NCBI GenBank assembly: GCA_964530325.1
Contig: CAZHAX010000021.1
Coordinates: 1 to 52,501, forward strand
Origin: CAZHAX01 sp964530325
GTDB lineage: Bacteria; Chloroflexota; Anaerolineae; B4-G1
DNA: 52,501 nt
Reading direction: 5' to 3'
The notes below the pieces were generated by a model, which was not told where the DNA came from, did no database searches, and was given only the letters and a program-made list of their open reading frames with translations. Of the stretch, positions 8,367 to 16,428 are shown one piece after another. Position numbers and translations under genes: made by a program. The first letter of the stretch is position 1. Every line of letters starts with the position of its first letter.

Positions 8367-8395
8367 ATCATAGCACAGCTGGCCCAGGCGCCCAA
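8367..8395 (-). promoter_or_regulatory. promoter of the YjbQ gene
   Basis: Minus strand TTGGGC (8390-8395), 17 bases, TATGAT (8367-8372); about 52 bases ahead of the ATG. Confidence 0.5.
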
Positions 8396-8396
8396 G

Positions 8397-8426
8397 CTGG
8401 CGCCACCTATGCGGCTGTGCTACAAT
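8397..8426 (+). promoter_or_regulatory. promoter of pcrA, leaderless type
   Basis: TACAAT at 8421-8426 lies only 8 bases before the pcrA ATG (8435), so transcription would start at or next to the start codon. The -35 is poor (CTGGCG at 8397-8402, 18-base gap). It overlaps the upstream end of the divergent YjbQ promoter region. Confidence 0.5.
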
Positions 8427-8434
8427 GCCCGCCT

Positions 8435-10582
8435 ATGGATCTCCTCCGCGACCTCAACCCCCAGCAGCGAGAAGCCGTCACGGCGCCCGATGGTCCGGTG
8501 CTGGTGCTGGCCGGCCCAGGCAGCGGCAAGACACGAGTCCTCACCCAGCGGGTCTCCTGGCTCGTCTTGGAGGCAGGCCTGGCGCCTTGGCACATCCTGG
8601 CCGTCACCTTCACCAACAAGGCGGCCCGCGAGATGCGCAGCCGCCTCGAAGCGCTCTTGGGGCCATCGCGGGCCCGGGCTCTCACGCTGGGCACCTTTCA
8701 CGCTACCTGCGCCGTCATCCTCCGCCGCCAGGCGGAGGCCGCCGGCATCCCCCGCGACTACGCCATATTCGATGCGGACGACCAGCTCACGGTGGTGAAG
8801 CGGGCATTGGACGACCTCGATCTGGACGACAAGCTCTACCGCCCTCGAGCGGTCCACGCCGCCATCTCGCAGGCCAAGAACGAGCTGATCACGCCCCAGG
8901 CTTACTCGCCCGGCTCCTACTTCGGAGAGGTCGTCCGCCGGGTCTACGAGCGGTACCAGTCGATCCTCGCCGCCAGTGGCGGGCTCGACTTCGACGATCT
9001 GCTCATGATCACGGTGCGCCTTTTCGAAAGCAGCCCCGAGGTTCTGGCCGCCTACCAGGAGAGGTACTCGCACATACTGGTTGACGAGTTCCAGGATACG
9101 AACGTCGCCCAGTACGCCCTGCTGCGCCAGCTCTCCGGCAGGCACCACAACCTTTTCTGCGTTGCCGACGAGGACCAGTCCATCTACGCCTGGCGCGGCG
9201 CTGATTACCGGAACATCCGCAGGCTGCGCCGGGATCACCCCAACCTGGTGATAGTCCTCCTGGAGCAGAACTATCGCTCCACGCAGACGATACTGGACGC
9301 GGCCAGGTCGGTCATCAGCCACAACCCGGACCGGACGGAGAAGGCGCTCTTCACGCAGCGCGGGAGTGGGACCCAGGTCGTGGTCCACGAGTCGTACGAC
9401 CAGGACGACGAGGCGCAGTTCGTCGTCGACACTATCGAGGCGCTCACGGCCGGCGAGGGGCTGAGCAGGGGCGACTTCGCCGTGATGTACCGCACGAATG
9501 CCCAGTCGCGCGCCTTGGAGGATGCATTCATGCGCGCCGGCCTGCCCTACAGACTGGTAGGCGCGACGCGGTTCTACGCCCGGCGGGAGATCAAGGACGT
9601 GATCGCCTTTCTGCGGCTGGCCCACAACCCGGCCGACGTGGTGAGCATGACCCGGGTGATCAACGTCCCGCCCCGCTCGATCGGAAAGAAGACGCTGGCT
9701 GCGCTCGAGGATAGCGCCCGCGAAGCGAGCAGCTCTGTCTACCAGGCGCTGCAGCTGCTCGCAGGCGAGGAGTCGCCTCTGAACGCGCGCACCAGCCGGG
9801 CGCTGGCCGCATTTCTCCATACGCTCGATGGCTGGATCGCCGCCAGGAACGAGTTGACATCCGGTGAGCTGATGGACCGGGTGCTGGAGGAGACGGGCTA
9901 TGCAGACTTCCTGCGCGACGGCACGGAGGAGGGAGAGGAGCGCTGGGCCAACGTGCTCGAGCTGCGCAGCGTCGCCGCCGAGTACGACGATCTCTCGCTG
10001 GGCGAGTTCCTGGCCGACGTCGCCCTGGTCTCCGACGTCGACAGCCTGGCCGACGAGGTGGACGCGCCCACTCTGCTCACGCTGCACAGCGCCAAGGGGC
10101 TCGAGTTCCCGGTCGTCTTCATCACCGGGCTGGAGGAGGGACTGCTGCCCCACAGCAGGTCGTTCGACGAGCCGGAGCAGATGGCCGAGGAGCGCCGCCT
10201 GATGTACGTGGGCCTGACCAGGGCCATGGACCGCCTCTATCTCACCTACGCCTTCAGGCGCGCTCGCTACGGCGATAGAGAGCCTTCGATCCCCAGCCGC
10301 TTCCTCAGCGACATCCCGGACGAACTGGCCACAGGCACGTGGGCCCGGGGGGAGGAGCAAGCCTTTCGCCGCGCCACCCACTGGCCAGGCAATGGAGGTT
10401 CCTTCAGGCCGGCCGAGGCCGAGTACCGCGCTGGCCAGCGGGTGCGCCACCCCAGCTTCGGCGAAGGCCTGGTGGTAGAGAGCCGGCTGCGCGGGGGCGA
10501 CGAGATCGTGACTGTCGCCTTCGAAGAGGCGGGGGTCAAGCGCCTCATGGCGGAGATGGCGGACCTCGAAGTGATGGAGTAG
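8435..10582 (+). CDS. pcrA: UvrD/PcrA-type superfamily 1 DNA helicase
   Basis: Seen: 715 residues with all SF1A motifs in order: GPGSGKTR (Walker A, about residue 28), VDEFQDTN (Walker B), DEDQSIYAWRGAD (III), QNYRST (IV), TLHSAKGLEFPVVF (V) and LMYVGLTRAMDRLYL (VI). The last 50 residues (YRAGQRVRHPSFGEG onward) match the PcrA C-terminal Tudor-like domain, which in other bacteria contacts RNA polymerase. Known: 3'-5' ATP-dependent helicase in nucleotide excision repair and conflict resolution. The frame is open 390 bases further upstream but through the YjbQ gene and both promoters, so the ATG at 8435 is used. There is no ribosome binding site, in line with a leaderless transcript. Confidence 0.95.
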   Translation: MDLLRDLNPQQREAVTAPDGPVLVLAGPGSGKTRVLTQRVSWLVLEAGLAPWHILAVTFTNKAAREMRSRLEALLGPSRARALTLGTFHATCAVILRRQAEAAGIPRDYAIFDADDQLTVVKRALDDLDLDDKLYRPRAVHAAISQAKNELITPQAYSPGSYFGEVVRRVYERYQSILAASGGLDFDDLLMITVRLFESSPEVLAAYQERYSHILVDEFQDTNVAQYALLRQLSGRHHNLFCVADEDQSIYAWRGADYRNIRRLRRDHPNLVIVLLEQNYRSTQTILDAARSVISHNPDRTEKALFTQRGSGTQVVVHESYDQDDEAQFVVDTIEALTAGEGLSRGDFAVMYRTNAQSRALEDAFMRAGLPYRLVGATRFYARREIKDVIAFLRLAHNPADVVSMTRVINVPPRSIGKKTLAALEDSAREASSSVYQALQLLAGEESPLNARTSRALAAFLHTLDGWIAARNELTSGELMDRVLEETGYADFLRDGTEEGEERWANVLELRSVAAEYDDLSLGEFLADVALVSDVDSLADEVDAPTLLTLHSAKGLEFPVVFITGLEEGLLPHSRSFDEPEQMAEERRLMYVGLTRAMDRLYLTYAFRRARYGDREPSIPSRFLSDIPDELATGTWARGEEQAFRRATHWPGNGGSFRPAEAEYRAGQRVRHPSFGEGLVVESRLRGGDEIVTVAFEEAGVKRLMAEMADLEVME

Positions 10583-10645
10583 CTGGAGGCGGCCGGCTGC
10601 ATGGTCGCGATCCGCTCCCCCGTACCCGCCCGCGCCCATTCGCTG

Positions 10646-10675
10646 TTGGCGGGTCTGGCCCCCTCCTGCTATAAT
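10646..10675 (+). promoter_or_regulatory. promoter of the family 2 glycosyltransferase gene, leaderless type
   Basis: TTGGCG (10646-10651), 18 bases, consensus TATAAT (10670-10675), then 8 bases to the ATG at 10684. No ribosome binding site fits between, so the mRNA would begin at the start codon. Confidence 0.6.
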
Positions 10676-10683
10676 GCCCGGCA

Positions 10684-11568
10684 ATGCTAAGCATAGTCAT
10701 CACCGCCCTGAAGGAGGCGGAGACGGTGGGCGCGGCGCTGGACGCGCTCCTGCCGCAGCTGCCTGAGCAGGCGGAGATCCTGGTCGTTTGTCCGGACCCT
10801 GCCACGATCGCCGTCGTGGACAGCTACGCCTCTCAGCACCCCGCGGTGCGCCACGTCGCTGATCCCCAGAGGGGCAAGCCGACCGCGGTCAACGCCGGGC
10901 TCAGAGCGGCGCAGGGAGAGATAGTCGTGCTCACCGACGGCGACGTCGTCGTCGCCGACGACGCTCTGGGGCCCCTGCTGGGGCCCTTCGAGGACGAACG
11001 GGTCGGAGCGGTCAGCGGGCGGCCGATCAGCGTCAGCCCTCGGGACACGATGCTCGGCTATTGGTCGCACCTGCTCACTGACGCAGGCGCCCACGGGATG
11101 CGTATGCGGAGGGACAGCGCGGGCAAGTTCCTGGTATGCTCCGGCTATCTCATGGCCTTCCGCCGAGCGCTCGTGCCCGAAGTCCCCGGCGACGCGCTTG
11201 CGGAGGATGCAGTGATCTCGCACTCAATCGCGTGCCAGGGCTACATCATACGCTATGCACCCGAGGCACGCGTCTTTGTCAAGTACCCCTCTACCTACCA
11301 GGATTGGCTCCGGCAGAAGGTCAGGTCAGCCGGCGGATATGCACAGGACTATGTGCGGCTCTCGCCCTTGCGCATGCGTTCGGCCTGGAGAGAGGCGTTC
11401 TACGGCACGTTCCTGGCGCTTCGCTATCCGCTGACGCTCACCGAGTTCGCCTGGACGCTGGTTCTCTTCGTCGCCCGGCTGCACCTGTGGCTGCTGGTCC
11501 TGATCAACGTCCGCCTGCTGCGCCGACCGCTGGACGATTTGTGGCTGCGGGTGGAGACGACGAAGTAG
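10684..11568 (+). CDS. family 2 glycosyltransferase, membrane-associated
   Basis: Seen: 294 residues. GT-A fold start SIVITALKEAETV, nucleotide-sugar-binding TDGDVVV (DxD-type, about residues 79-85), an acidic acceptor region (DALAEDAVIS) and a Q-x2-R-type box (RQKVRSAGG). Two hydrophobic segments at about 240-280 suggest membrane anchoring. Known: such enzymes add a sugar to a lipid or polysaccharide acceptor. Substrate not predictable from sequence. It is a single gene with its own leaderless promoter, and ends 11 bases before a hairpin. Confidence 0.85.
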   Translation: MLSIVITALKEAETVGAALDALLPQLPEQAEILVVCPDPATIAVVDSYASQHPAVRHVADPQRGKPTAVNAGLRAAQGEIVVLTDGDVVVADDALGPLLGPFEDERVGAVSGRPISVSPRDTMLGYWSHLLTDAGAHGMRMRRDSAGKFLVCSGYLMAFRRALVPEVPGDALAEDAVISHSIACQGYIIRYAPEARVFVKYPSTYQDWLRQKVRSAGGYAQDYVRLSPLRMRSAWREAFYGTFLALRYPLTLTEFAWTLVLFVARLHLWLLVLINVRLLRRPLDDLWLRVETTK

Positions 11569-11578
11569 ATAGATGAAC

Positions 11579-11602
11579 GCAGGGCCGCTGATTCGGCCCT
11601 GC
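11579..11602. terminator. two-way terminator hairpin
   Basis: GCAGGGCCG (11579-11587) and CGGCCCTGC (11594-11602) form a perfect 9-bp stem with a 6-base loop, midway between the convergent ends of the glycosyltransferase (11568) and the L,D-transpeptidase (11628). No T-run. Confidence 0.5.
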
Positions 11603-11627
11603 GCCCCTGCTTCGATCCCCGGCCCGC

Positions 11628-12491
11628 TCAGTCGTGTATCAAGACGGGCGTCCCCACGGCAGCCCAGCCGAAGAGCCATTCGGCCTCCGGCGTCGGCAGG
11701 TTGATGCATCCGTGACTCATCGGCGTGCCGAAGTTGGAATGCCAGTAGGTGCCGTGAATGGCGTAGGCACGATAGAAGTACATGGAGTACGGAACATCCG
11801 GCAGGTAGTAGCCGGGGCCGGCCATGTCGTCGGCCAGGTATTTCGAGCGAATGCTGAAACTTCCTTCGGGAGACGGGTAGCGGCTGATCCCAGTTGAGAC
11901 GAGCGTAGAGCGCACCGCCGTCTCTCCCTCGTAGGCCGTCAGCCTCTGATCGCTCAAGTCTATGTCAATCCACCTCTCGCCGCCAGTCACCGGGGGCACC
12001 GGCGTCGGCTCGGGCGCCGGCGGGTCGGGCGGGGCATCCGACCCATCGTCCGGAATGCGGATCACCTGGCCCACGCGGATCAGCGCCGGATTCCGGATCC
12101 CGTTGGCCGCTGCCAGCGTGTGGTAGTTCGTTCCGTAGTGCAGGGCGATCCGGTATAGGTTCTCCCCCCGTTGAACAACGTGCACCCTGTTCGTCGGCGC
12201 TGGCGGCTGGGCCGCGGATCCCTGCTCTCCCGGGATCACGAGCCGCTGCCCGACGTAGATGCGGTTTGGATCGCTGATGCCGTTGGCGGCGGCAAGCTCC
12301 TGATAGCTTGTGCCGTAGCGCAGGGCGATGCGGTACAGGTTCTCACCTGGCTGAACTACGTGTACCAGGTCCTCCTCGCCTGAGGCCGGAGCCGCGAAGA
12401 CGAGCACGATCAGCAGCGCTGACACAAGGCGTAGGATCTTGCGAGGATGCACGCCGCGGGCAGCATCGGGTTTCGAAGCCACTCTCAACAC
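11628..12491 (-). CDS. secreted L,D-transpeptidase with two LysM domains
   Basis: Seen: 287 residues from a GTG at 12491 with GGAG five bases upstream. A signal peptide (about 15-34, ending APASG) is followed by two LysM repeats with the same core (GENLYRIALRYGT, GENLYRIALHYGT), a Pro-rich linker and a YkuD domain with its catalytic block: AIHGTYWHS and SHGCINL with the nucleophile Cys. Known: LysM binds peptidoglycan; YkuD enzymes make 3-3 crosslinks or attach proteins to the wall. Inferred: peptidoglycan remodelling outside the membrane. A longer frame to 12683 crosses the divergent TetR promoter and is rejected. This argues for a wall containing peptidoglycan. Confidence 0.92.
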   Translation of the reverse strand: MLRVASKPDAARGVHPRKILRLVSALLIVLVFAAPASGEEDLVHVVQPGENLYRIALRYGTSYQELAAANGISDPNRIYVGQRLVIPGEQGSAAQPPAPTNRVHVVQRGENLYRIALHYGTNYHTLAAANGIRNPALIRVGQVIRIPDDGSDAPPDPPAPEPTPVPPVTGGERWIDIDLSDQRLTAYEGETAVRSTLVSTGISRYPSPEGSFSIRSKYLADDMAGPGYYLPDVPYSMYFYRAYAIHGTYWHSNFGTPMSHGCINLPTPEAEWLFGWAAVGTPVLIHD

Positions 12492-12672
12492 CCAGTCTCC
12501 GTCAAGCACATCGCAGCAACACAGGCCCTGCACATGTAGTTTACGATAACTCGCGGCGGACGCAAGTGACGCCCGAGTTACAGTTGAGTGAAGGGGCACC
12601 CCCACGCAAGGCCGCCTGCCGGCCCCCGTCCGCCGTCCCGGCTCACTCGGCCGGAACCTGACCACAGTACCC

Positions 12673-12701
12673 TTGACCATCACCCCGTCTCAAGGTATAA
12701 T
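12673..12701 (+). promoter_or_regulatory. strong promoter of the TetR-SDR pair
   Basis: TTGACC (12673-12678), 17 bases, consensus TATAAT (12696-12701); 11 of 12 positions fit. It is followed within four bases by a 28-bp palindrome covering the expected transcription start. Confidence 0.8.
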
Positions 12702-12705
12702 ACTA

Positions 12706-12733
12706 CCGACCGACCGACCGGTCGGTTGGTCGG
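12706..12733. promoter_or_regulatory. palindromic operator, probably bound by the adjacent TetR regulator
   Basis: Two 14-base halves (CCGACCGACCGACC and GGTCGGTTGGTCGG) form an inverted repeat with one mismatch (12712/12727), centred between 12719 and 12720. The inner 14 bases are a perfect palindrome. The site starts just after the -10 box and ends 20 bases before the GTG, an ideal place to block transcription. Known: TetR regulators often bind such palindromes at their own promoter. Confidence 0.75.
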
Positions 12734-12753
12734 CGCAGTCAGGAGGTAGCACA

Positions 12754-13356
12754 GTGGAGGATCACCCCCAGGCACAGGCAACGAGAGAGCGCATTCTGGA
12801 GACCGCCGAGGCGCTCTTCGCCGAGCAGGGATACGACGCTACGGGCGTGGCCGAGATCTGCGAAGCTGCGCAGGTGACGAAGGGCGGCTTCTACCACCAC
12901 TTCCCCAGCAAGCAGACGCTCTTCCTGGAGCTGCTCACGCGCTGGCTGGCCATCCTGGATGGTCAGCTGGCGGCCTTCAGCGCGGAGGCAGATTCGGTCC
13001 CGGAGGCGCTTGTCGATATGGCCGGAGCGATGGGCCATATCCTCGCCGCGGGCACCGGGCGCCTGCCCATGTTCCTCGAGTTCTGGAGCCGGGCGGCCCG
13101 CGATCCGGAGGTTTTCCAGGCGACGATCGCCCCCTACAGGCGGTACCGCGAATACCTGGCCGGCTTCATCAGCAGGGGGATCGAAGAGGGCTCGCTGCAG
13201 CGGGTGGATCCAGAGCTCGCCGCCCTCTCCATCGTCTCGATGGCGGTCGGCCTGCTGCTGCAGGGGCTTCTCGACCCTCAGGGTGCGGACTGGCCGAAGG
13301 CAGCGGAGCAGGGCGTGGGCCTGATCCTGGCCGGGCTTCGCCCATCATCAGAATGA
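12754..13356 (+). CDS. TetR family transcriptional regulator
   Basis: Seen: 200 residues. The N-terminal helix-turn-helix is classical (RERILETAEALFAEQGYDAT, then VTKGGFYHHFPSKQTLF), and the C-terminal ligand-binding half is helical. The GTG at 12754 has AGGAGG seven bases upstream; the frame extends to a TTG at 12673, but that TTG is the promoter -35 box, so the longer form is rejected. Inferred: represses itself and the epimerase-SDR gene 39 bases downstream by binding the palindrome at 12706-12733. The inducer is unknown; the downstream oxidoreductase suggests a small hydrophobic or carbonyl compound. Confidence 0.92.
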   Translation: MEDHPQAQATRERILETAEALFAEQGYDATGVAEICEAAQVTKGGFYHHFPSKQTLFLELLTRWLAILDGQLAAFSAEADSVPEALVDMAGAMGHILAAGTGRLPMFLEFWSRAARDPEVFQATIAPYRRYREYLAGFISRGIEEGSLQRVDPELAALSIVSMAVGLLLQGLLDPQGADWPKAAEQGVGLILAGLRPSSE

Positions 13357-13395
13357 CTTTTCCGAACCAGGCGGGAGAAAAGAGAACAAGTAGAG

Positions 13396-15177
13396 ATGCA
13401 CGTGTTGGTTACAGGAGCATTCGGTAATGTCGGCAGAAGTGCGCTCGACGAGCTGCTGGCGCAGGGCCATGCGGTACGCTGCTTCGACCTGAAGACGAGA
13501 GCGAACGTGCGCACGGCGCGGCCGTACGGCGACAGGATCGAAGTCGTATGGGGCGACCTGCGCAACCCTGAGGATGTAGCCGCCGCCGTGAGCGGCCAGG
13601 AAGTAGTAGTCCATCTAGCCTTCATCATACCCAAGATGTCGGCTACCGGCGTCGAGTCTGAAGCCCGGCCAGATTGGGCGCGGGAGATCAACGTCGGCGG
13701 TACGGCGAACCTGCTGCAGGCGATGAGGGAGCTGGCTCGACCGCCCCGCCTGATCTTCGCCTCGTCGCTCCACGTCTACGGGCAGACGCACGATCAGCCC
13801 CCGCCGAGGACGGTTTCCGACCCGGTGCAACCTATCGAGCACTACGCCTGCCACAAAGTGGAGTGCGAGCAGATGGTTCGAGACTCGGGGCTCGAGTGGG
13901 CGATCCTGCGCTTCGCCGCCGTTCTGCCGCTGGCGATCAAGCTCGACCCCGGTATGTTCGACGTGCCTCTCGACAACAGGATGGAGTTCGTCCATACCCG
14001 AGACGTCGGCCTGGCCATAGCCAACGCCGTCAAGAGCGAGGAGGTGTGGGGCCGCCTGTGGCTCATCGGCGCCGGCCCTCGCGGCCAGTTCATCTGGCGC
14101 GATATGGTGAGCCGCATACTCGAGGCAATCGGCGTAGGGATGCTCGCGGACGAGTGCTTCGCCACGACCCCTTTCTGCACGGATTGGCTCGAAACGAGCG
14201 AGAGCGAGCGCGTGCTGCGCTTTCAGACGCGCGATCTGAATGACTACATCGCCGACATGACCCGTATGCTGGGCTTCAGGGTCCCCCTGATCAGGCTATT
14301 CCGCCCGTTCGTGCGAGCCTGGCTCATGCGCAGGTCACCCTACGTCCCACGCGGCAAACCGAAGCCGCGGCAGGCGTGGCAGGGCAAGGTAGCGGTGATT
14401 ACCGGCGCCTCGGGCGGTATCGGCGCCGCAGTGGCAAGGAGGCTGTCGCGCGAGGGCCTGCGTGTGGTCCTCGTGGCCAGACGCAGGGAGGAGCTGGAGA
14501 GCCTCGCCGTCACTATCAGGGCGAACGGCGGTGAGGCGCAAGTCATCATCGCCGACTTGGCAGCCGACAGCGGACGCATCAGCGTCCACGAGCAGGTGCG
14601 CGCCGCCTACGGCACCGCCGACGTCCTGGTCAATAACGCCGGCCTGGGCTGGTATGGATTCGGCTCCGACATGCCGTGGCCCCTGGCCTGGGATATGCTG
14701 CAGGTGAACGTCGCCGCCGTCGCCCATCTGACGCTGCTTTTCCTGAACGACATGAAGAAGCGCGGAGAGGGGCACGTCGTCAACGTGGGCTCGATCGCCG
14801 GCAGCCTGCCCAGTCAGGGGGTGGCGCTCTACGGGGCGACCAAGTCGTTCGTCGACTCGTTCACCACGGCCCTGCACCGGGAGCTGCGGGGGACGGGAGT
14901 GCGCATGAGCGTGGTGCGGCCAGGCGCCGTGGCCACCGCCTTCTTCGAAAAGGCGTCAAGCAGGATCGCCGCCCTCCGAATGCCCGCCCGCAGCCTGGGC
15001 GTCCAGCCCGAGCGAGTGGCACACCGGGTCTGGCGCTTGCTGTCGCGGCCAGTGCGTGTCGCCTACGTGCCGCGCCTGCTCGCCTTCGTTCCCTGGGTCG
15101 AGCTGGCCTTCGGCTGGCTGATCGACCGCATCGGACCGTTGCTGCTGCGCAGGCAGTCGAAAGGCGCCTCGGCGTAG
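13396..15177 (+). CDS. two-domain fusion: extended SDR (NAD-epimerase type) plus classical SDR
   Basis: Seen: 593 residues with two complete Rossmann dehydrogenases in tandem. Residues 1-300: an extended SDR with TGAFGNVG at the start, an ASSLHVYG block and YACHK as the catalytic Y-x3-K. After a linker (about 300-325), residues 330-593: a classical SDR with TGASGGIG, NNAG, a Ser in NVGSIAGS and YGATK as the second Y-x3-K. Both active sites look intact. Known: extended SDRs act on nucleotide sugars or sterol-like substrates, classical SDRs reduce carbonyls or oxidise alcohols. Inferred: a bifunctional oxidoreductase, possibly channelling an intermediate, under control of the upstream TetR. Natural substrates unknown. 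Confidence 0.88.
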   Translation: MHVLVTGAFGNVGRSALDELLAQGHAVRCFDLKTRANVRTARPYGDRIEVVWGDLRNPEDVAAAVSGQEVVVHLAFIIPKMSATGVESEARPDWAREINVGGTANLLQAMRELARPPRLIFASSLHVYGQTHDQPPPRTVSDPVQPIEHYACHKVECEQMVRDSGLEWAILRFAAVLPLAIKLDPGMFDVPLDNRMEFVHTRDVGLAIANAVKSEEVWGRLWLIGAGPRGQFIWRDMVSRILEAIGVGMLADECFATTPFCTDWLETSESERVLRFQTRDLNDYIADMTRMLGFRVPLIRLFRPFVRAWLMRRSPYVPRGKPKPRQAWQGKVAVITGASGGIGAAVARRLSREGLRVVLVARRREELESLAVTIRANGGEAQVIIADLAADSGRISVHEQVRAAYGTADVLVNNAGLGWYGFGSDMPWPLAWDMLQVNVAAVAHLTLLFLNDMKKRGEGHVVNVGSIAGSLPSQGVALYGATKSFVDSFTTALHRELRGTGVRMSVVRPGAVATAFFEKASSRIAALRMPARSLGVQPERVAHRVWRLLSRPVRVAYVPRLLAFVPWVELAFGWLIDRIGPLLLRRQSKGASA

Positions 15178-15180
15178 CAC

Positions 15181-15209
15181 GTGCCCGGCACCTCGCAGGT
15201 GCCGGGCAC
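15181..15209. terminator. strong two-way terminator hairpin
   Basis: GTGCCCGGCACCT (15181-15193) and AGGTGCCGGGCAC (15197-15209) form a perfect 13-bp stem with a 3-base loop, filling the 37-base gap between convergent gene ends at 15177 and 15215. Confidence 0.7.
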
Positions 15210-15214
15210 CTCTG

Positions 15215-16315
15215 CTAGTACGACCGCGCCACCAGCGGCAAGTAGGCGCGAGGCGGACCGGTCAGAAGCCCTTTGTGGGCCAGGTCGTAGGGCCCGCCGT
15301 CGTGGCTATCGCGATAGGCTTCAATGGCGACGATGGGGCCGTCGATCCGGATCAGGACGAACGTGCTCCGCGCGCCCAAATCGCCGATCCCCCGGGCGTG
15401 GCCGGCGTCTATCTGCCACACGCCTGCAACGTGAACCGCACTGTAGTTGTGCGTGTGCCCGCAGATGTAGGCCGTCACTCCCTCGCCGCGCATCAGGTCC
15501 CAGAAGCGGTCCCGCTTGTCCTCGTACTGGTTGAGGCTGTCGGATTCGTGCCGCAATCTCCCGTTGTCCGCATCCGGCTGGGGGTAGCCAGGCTCGTGAC
15601 CGAAGATCAGGGTGTGCTCCTTGTCCGTCCCGGCCAGGTCTGCCGCGAGCCACTGATATAGGTGGTCCGGTACATTCCCATCCGTCTCCGTGTCGCCGCC
15701 GACATCGCAGTACTCGTTGAGAATGACGAAATGAACGTTCTCGTAGTCGAACGAGAATGTGGTCGACGGGCAGCCCGCAGGGCCGATGTTGACGACGCCG
15801 TAGTCGTAGGCCCGCAGGTAGTCCATGTTGGCCCCGGTGTAGGACTCCGTCCCCTGAAGCGGCAGCTCGTGGTTGCCGACGACGGGGTACCAGGTGTAGG
15901 TCACACCCAGCGTCTGAGTGATCGTCCAGTGAACATCTGTCACCGGGTCGATATCGCCGGGGCTGACCATGAACGCCGTCTCCCCCGCGCCGGCGATCGC
16001 CTCACAGGCACCGCGATAGTAATCGGTAGAGCTGTACTCCCCGGATCCTGAGAAGTTGCGCATGTCGCAGGTGACGGCGATGGTGAACGGCTGGCTGGTG
16101 GATCCGAGCATCTCCGCCGCCCGCCAGGACGACTGCTGCGCCGGGGATGGTGCCTGTCCGCAGTACGCCGGGCCCGGCGGCGCGTACGGCTCCGCCGTCG
16201 CCAGCTCACAAGCGAGGCTGGGGTGCCCCGCCGCCAGGTACAGAAAGGCGGCGCCCAGAAACGCCGCCCCCACCGCTGCACCGATGCCTATGGCTCGGGC
16301 TCTAGCCGAATTCAT
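15215..16315 (-). CDS. secreted calcineurin-like metallophosphoesterase
   Basis: Seen: 366 residues with an N-terminal signal segment (about 7-27). Phosphoesterase metal motifs follow in order: GD in SPGDIDP, GNHE in VVGNHELP, GH in IFGHEPG and GHTH in CGHTHNY. The first motif (normally D-x-H) reads CDMR, so that histidine is missing. The protein ends in AYLPLVARSY, a tail shared with the unrelated glycosidase-like protein at 2091. Known: the fold hydrolyses phosphomonoesters or diesters with two metal ions. Inferred: extracellular phosphatase or nuclease, substrate unknown. The promoter at 16352-16380 fits the ATG at 16315; the ribosome binding site is poor. Confidence 0.85.
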   Translation of the reverse strand: MNSARARAIGIGAAVGAAFLGAAFLYLAAGHPSLACELATAEPYAPPGPAYCGQAPSPAQQSSWRAAEMLGSTSQPFTIAVTCDMRNFSGSGEYSSTDYYRGACEAIAGAGETAFMVSPGDIDPVTDVHWTITQTLGVTYTWYPVVGNHELPLQGTESYTGANMDYLRAYDYGVVNIGPAGCPSTTFSFDYENVHFVILNEYCDVGGDTETDGNVPDHLYQWLAADLAGTDKEHTLIFGHEPGYPQPDADNGRLRHESDSLNQYEDKRDRFWDLMRGEGVTAYICGHTHNYSAVHVAGVWQIDAGHARGIGDLGARSTFVLIRIDGPIVAIEAYRDSHDGGPYDLAHKGLLTGPPRAYLPLVARSY

Positions 16316-16351
16316 CCGTTACCCGACCGGTCTCTGCTGCCTCCTGCGCTC

Positions 16352-16380
16352 ATTGTACGCCATGCCGCCGCTGGGCGCAA
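16352..16380 (-). promoter_or_regulatory. promoter of the metallophosphoesterase gene
   Basis: Minus strand TTGCGC (16375-16380), 17 bases, TACAAT (16352-16357), about 37 bases ahead of the ATG. An 8-bp palindrome GACCGGTC lies in the leader (about 16324-16331). Confidence 0.55.
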
Positions 16381-16428
16381 TGGCCGCCCGGTCCATAATC
16401 AGTGGCGAGAGCCGCTCAGGCCCCGCCG

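Noticed and set aside
12673..12753. TetR start at the TTG at 12673
   Set aside because: That TTG is the first base triplet of the -35 box; the GTG at 12754 has a good ribosome binding site and lies after the operator.
16324..16331. GACCGGTC upstream of the metallophosphoesterase as a second TetR site
   Set aside because: Only the central eight bases match; such an 8-mer is expected by chance in GC-rich DNA.
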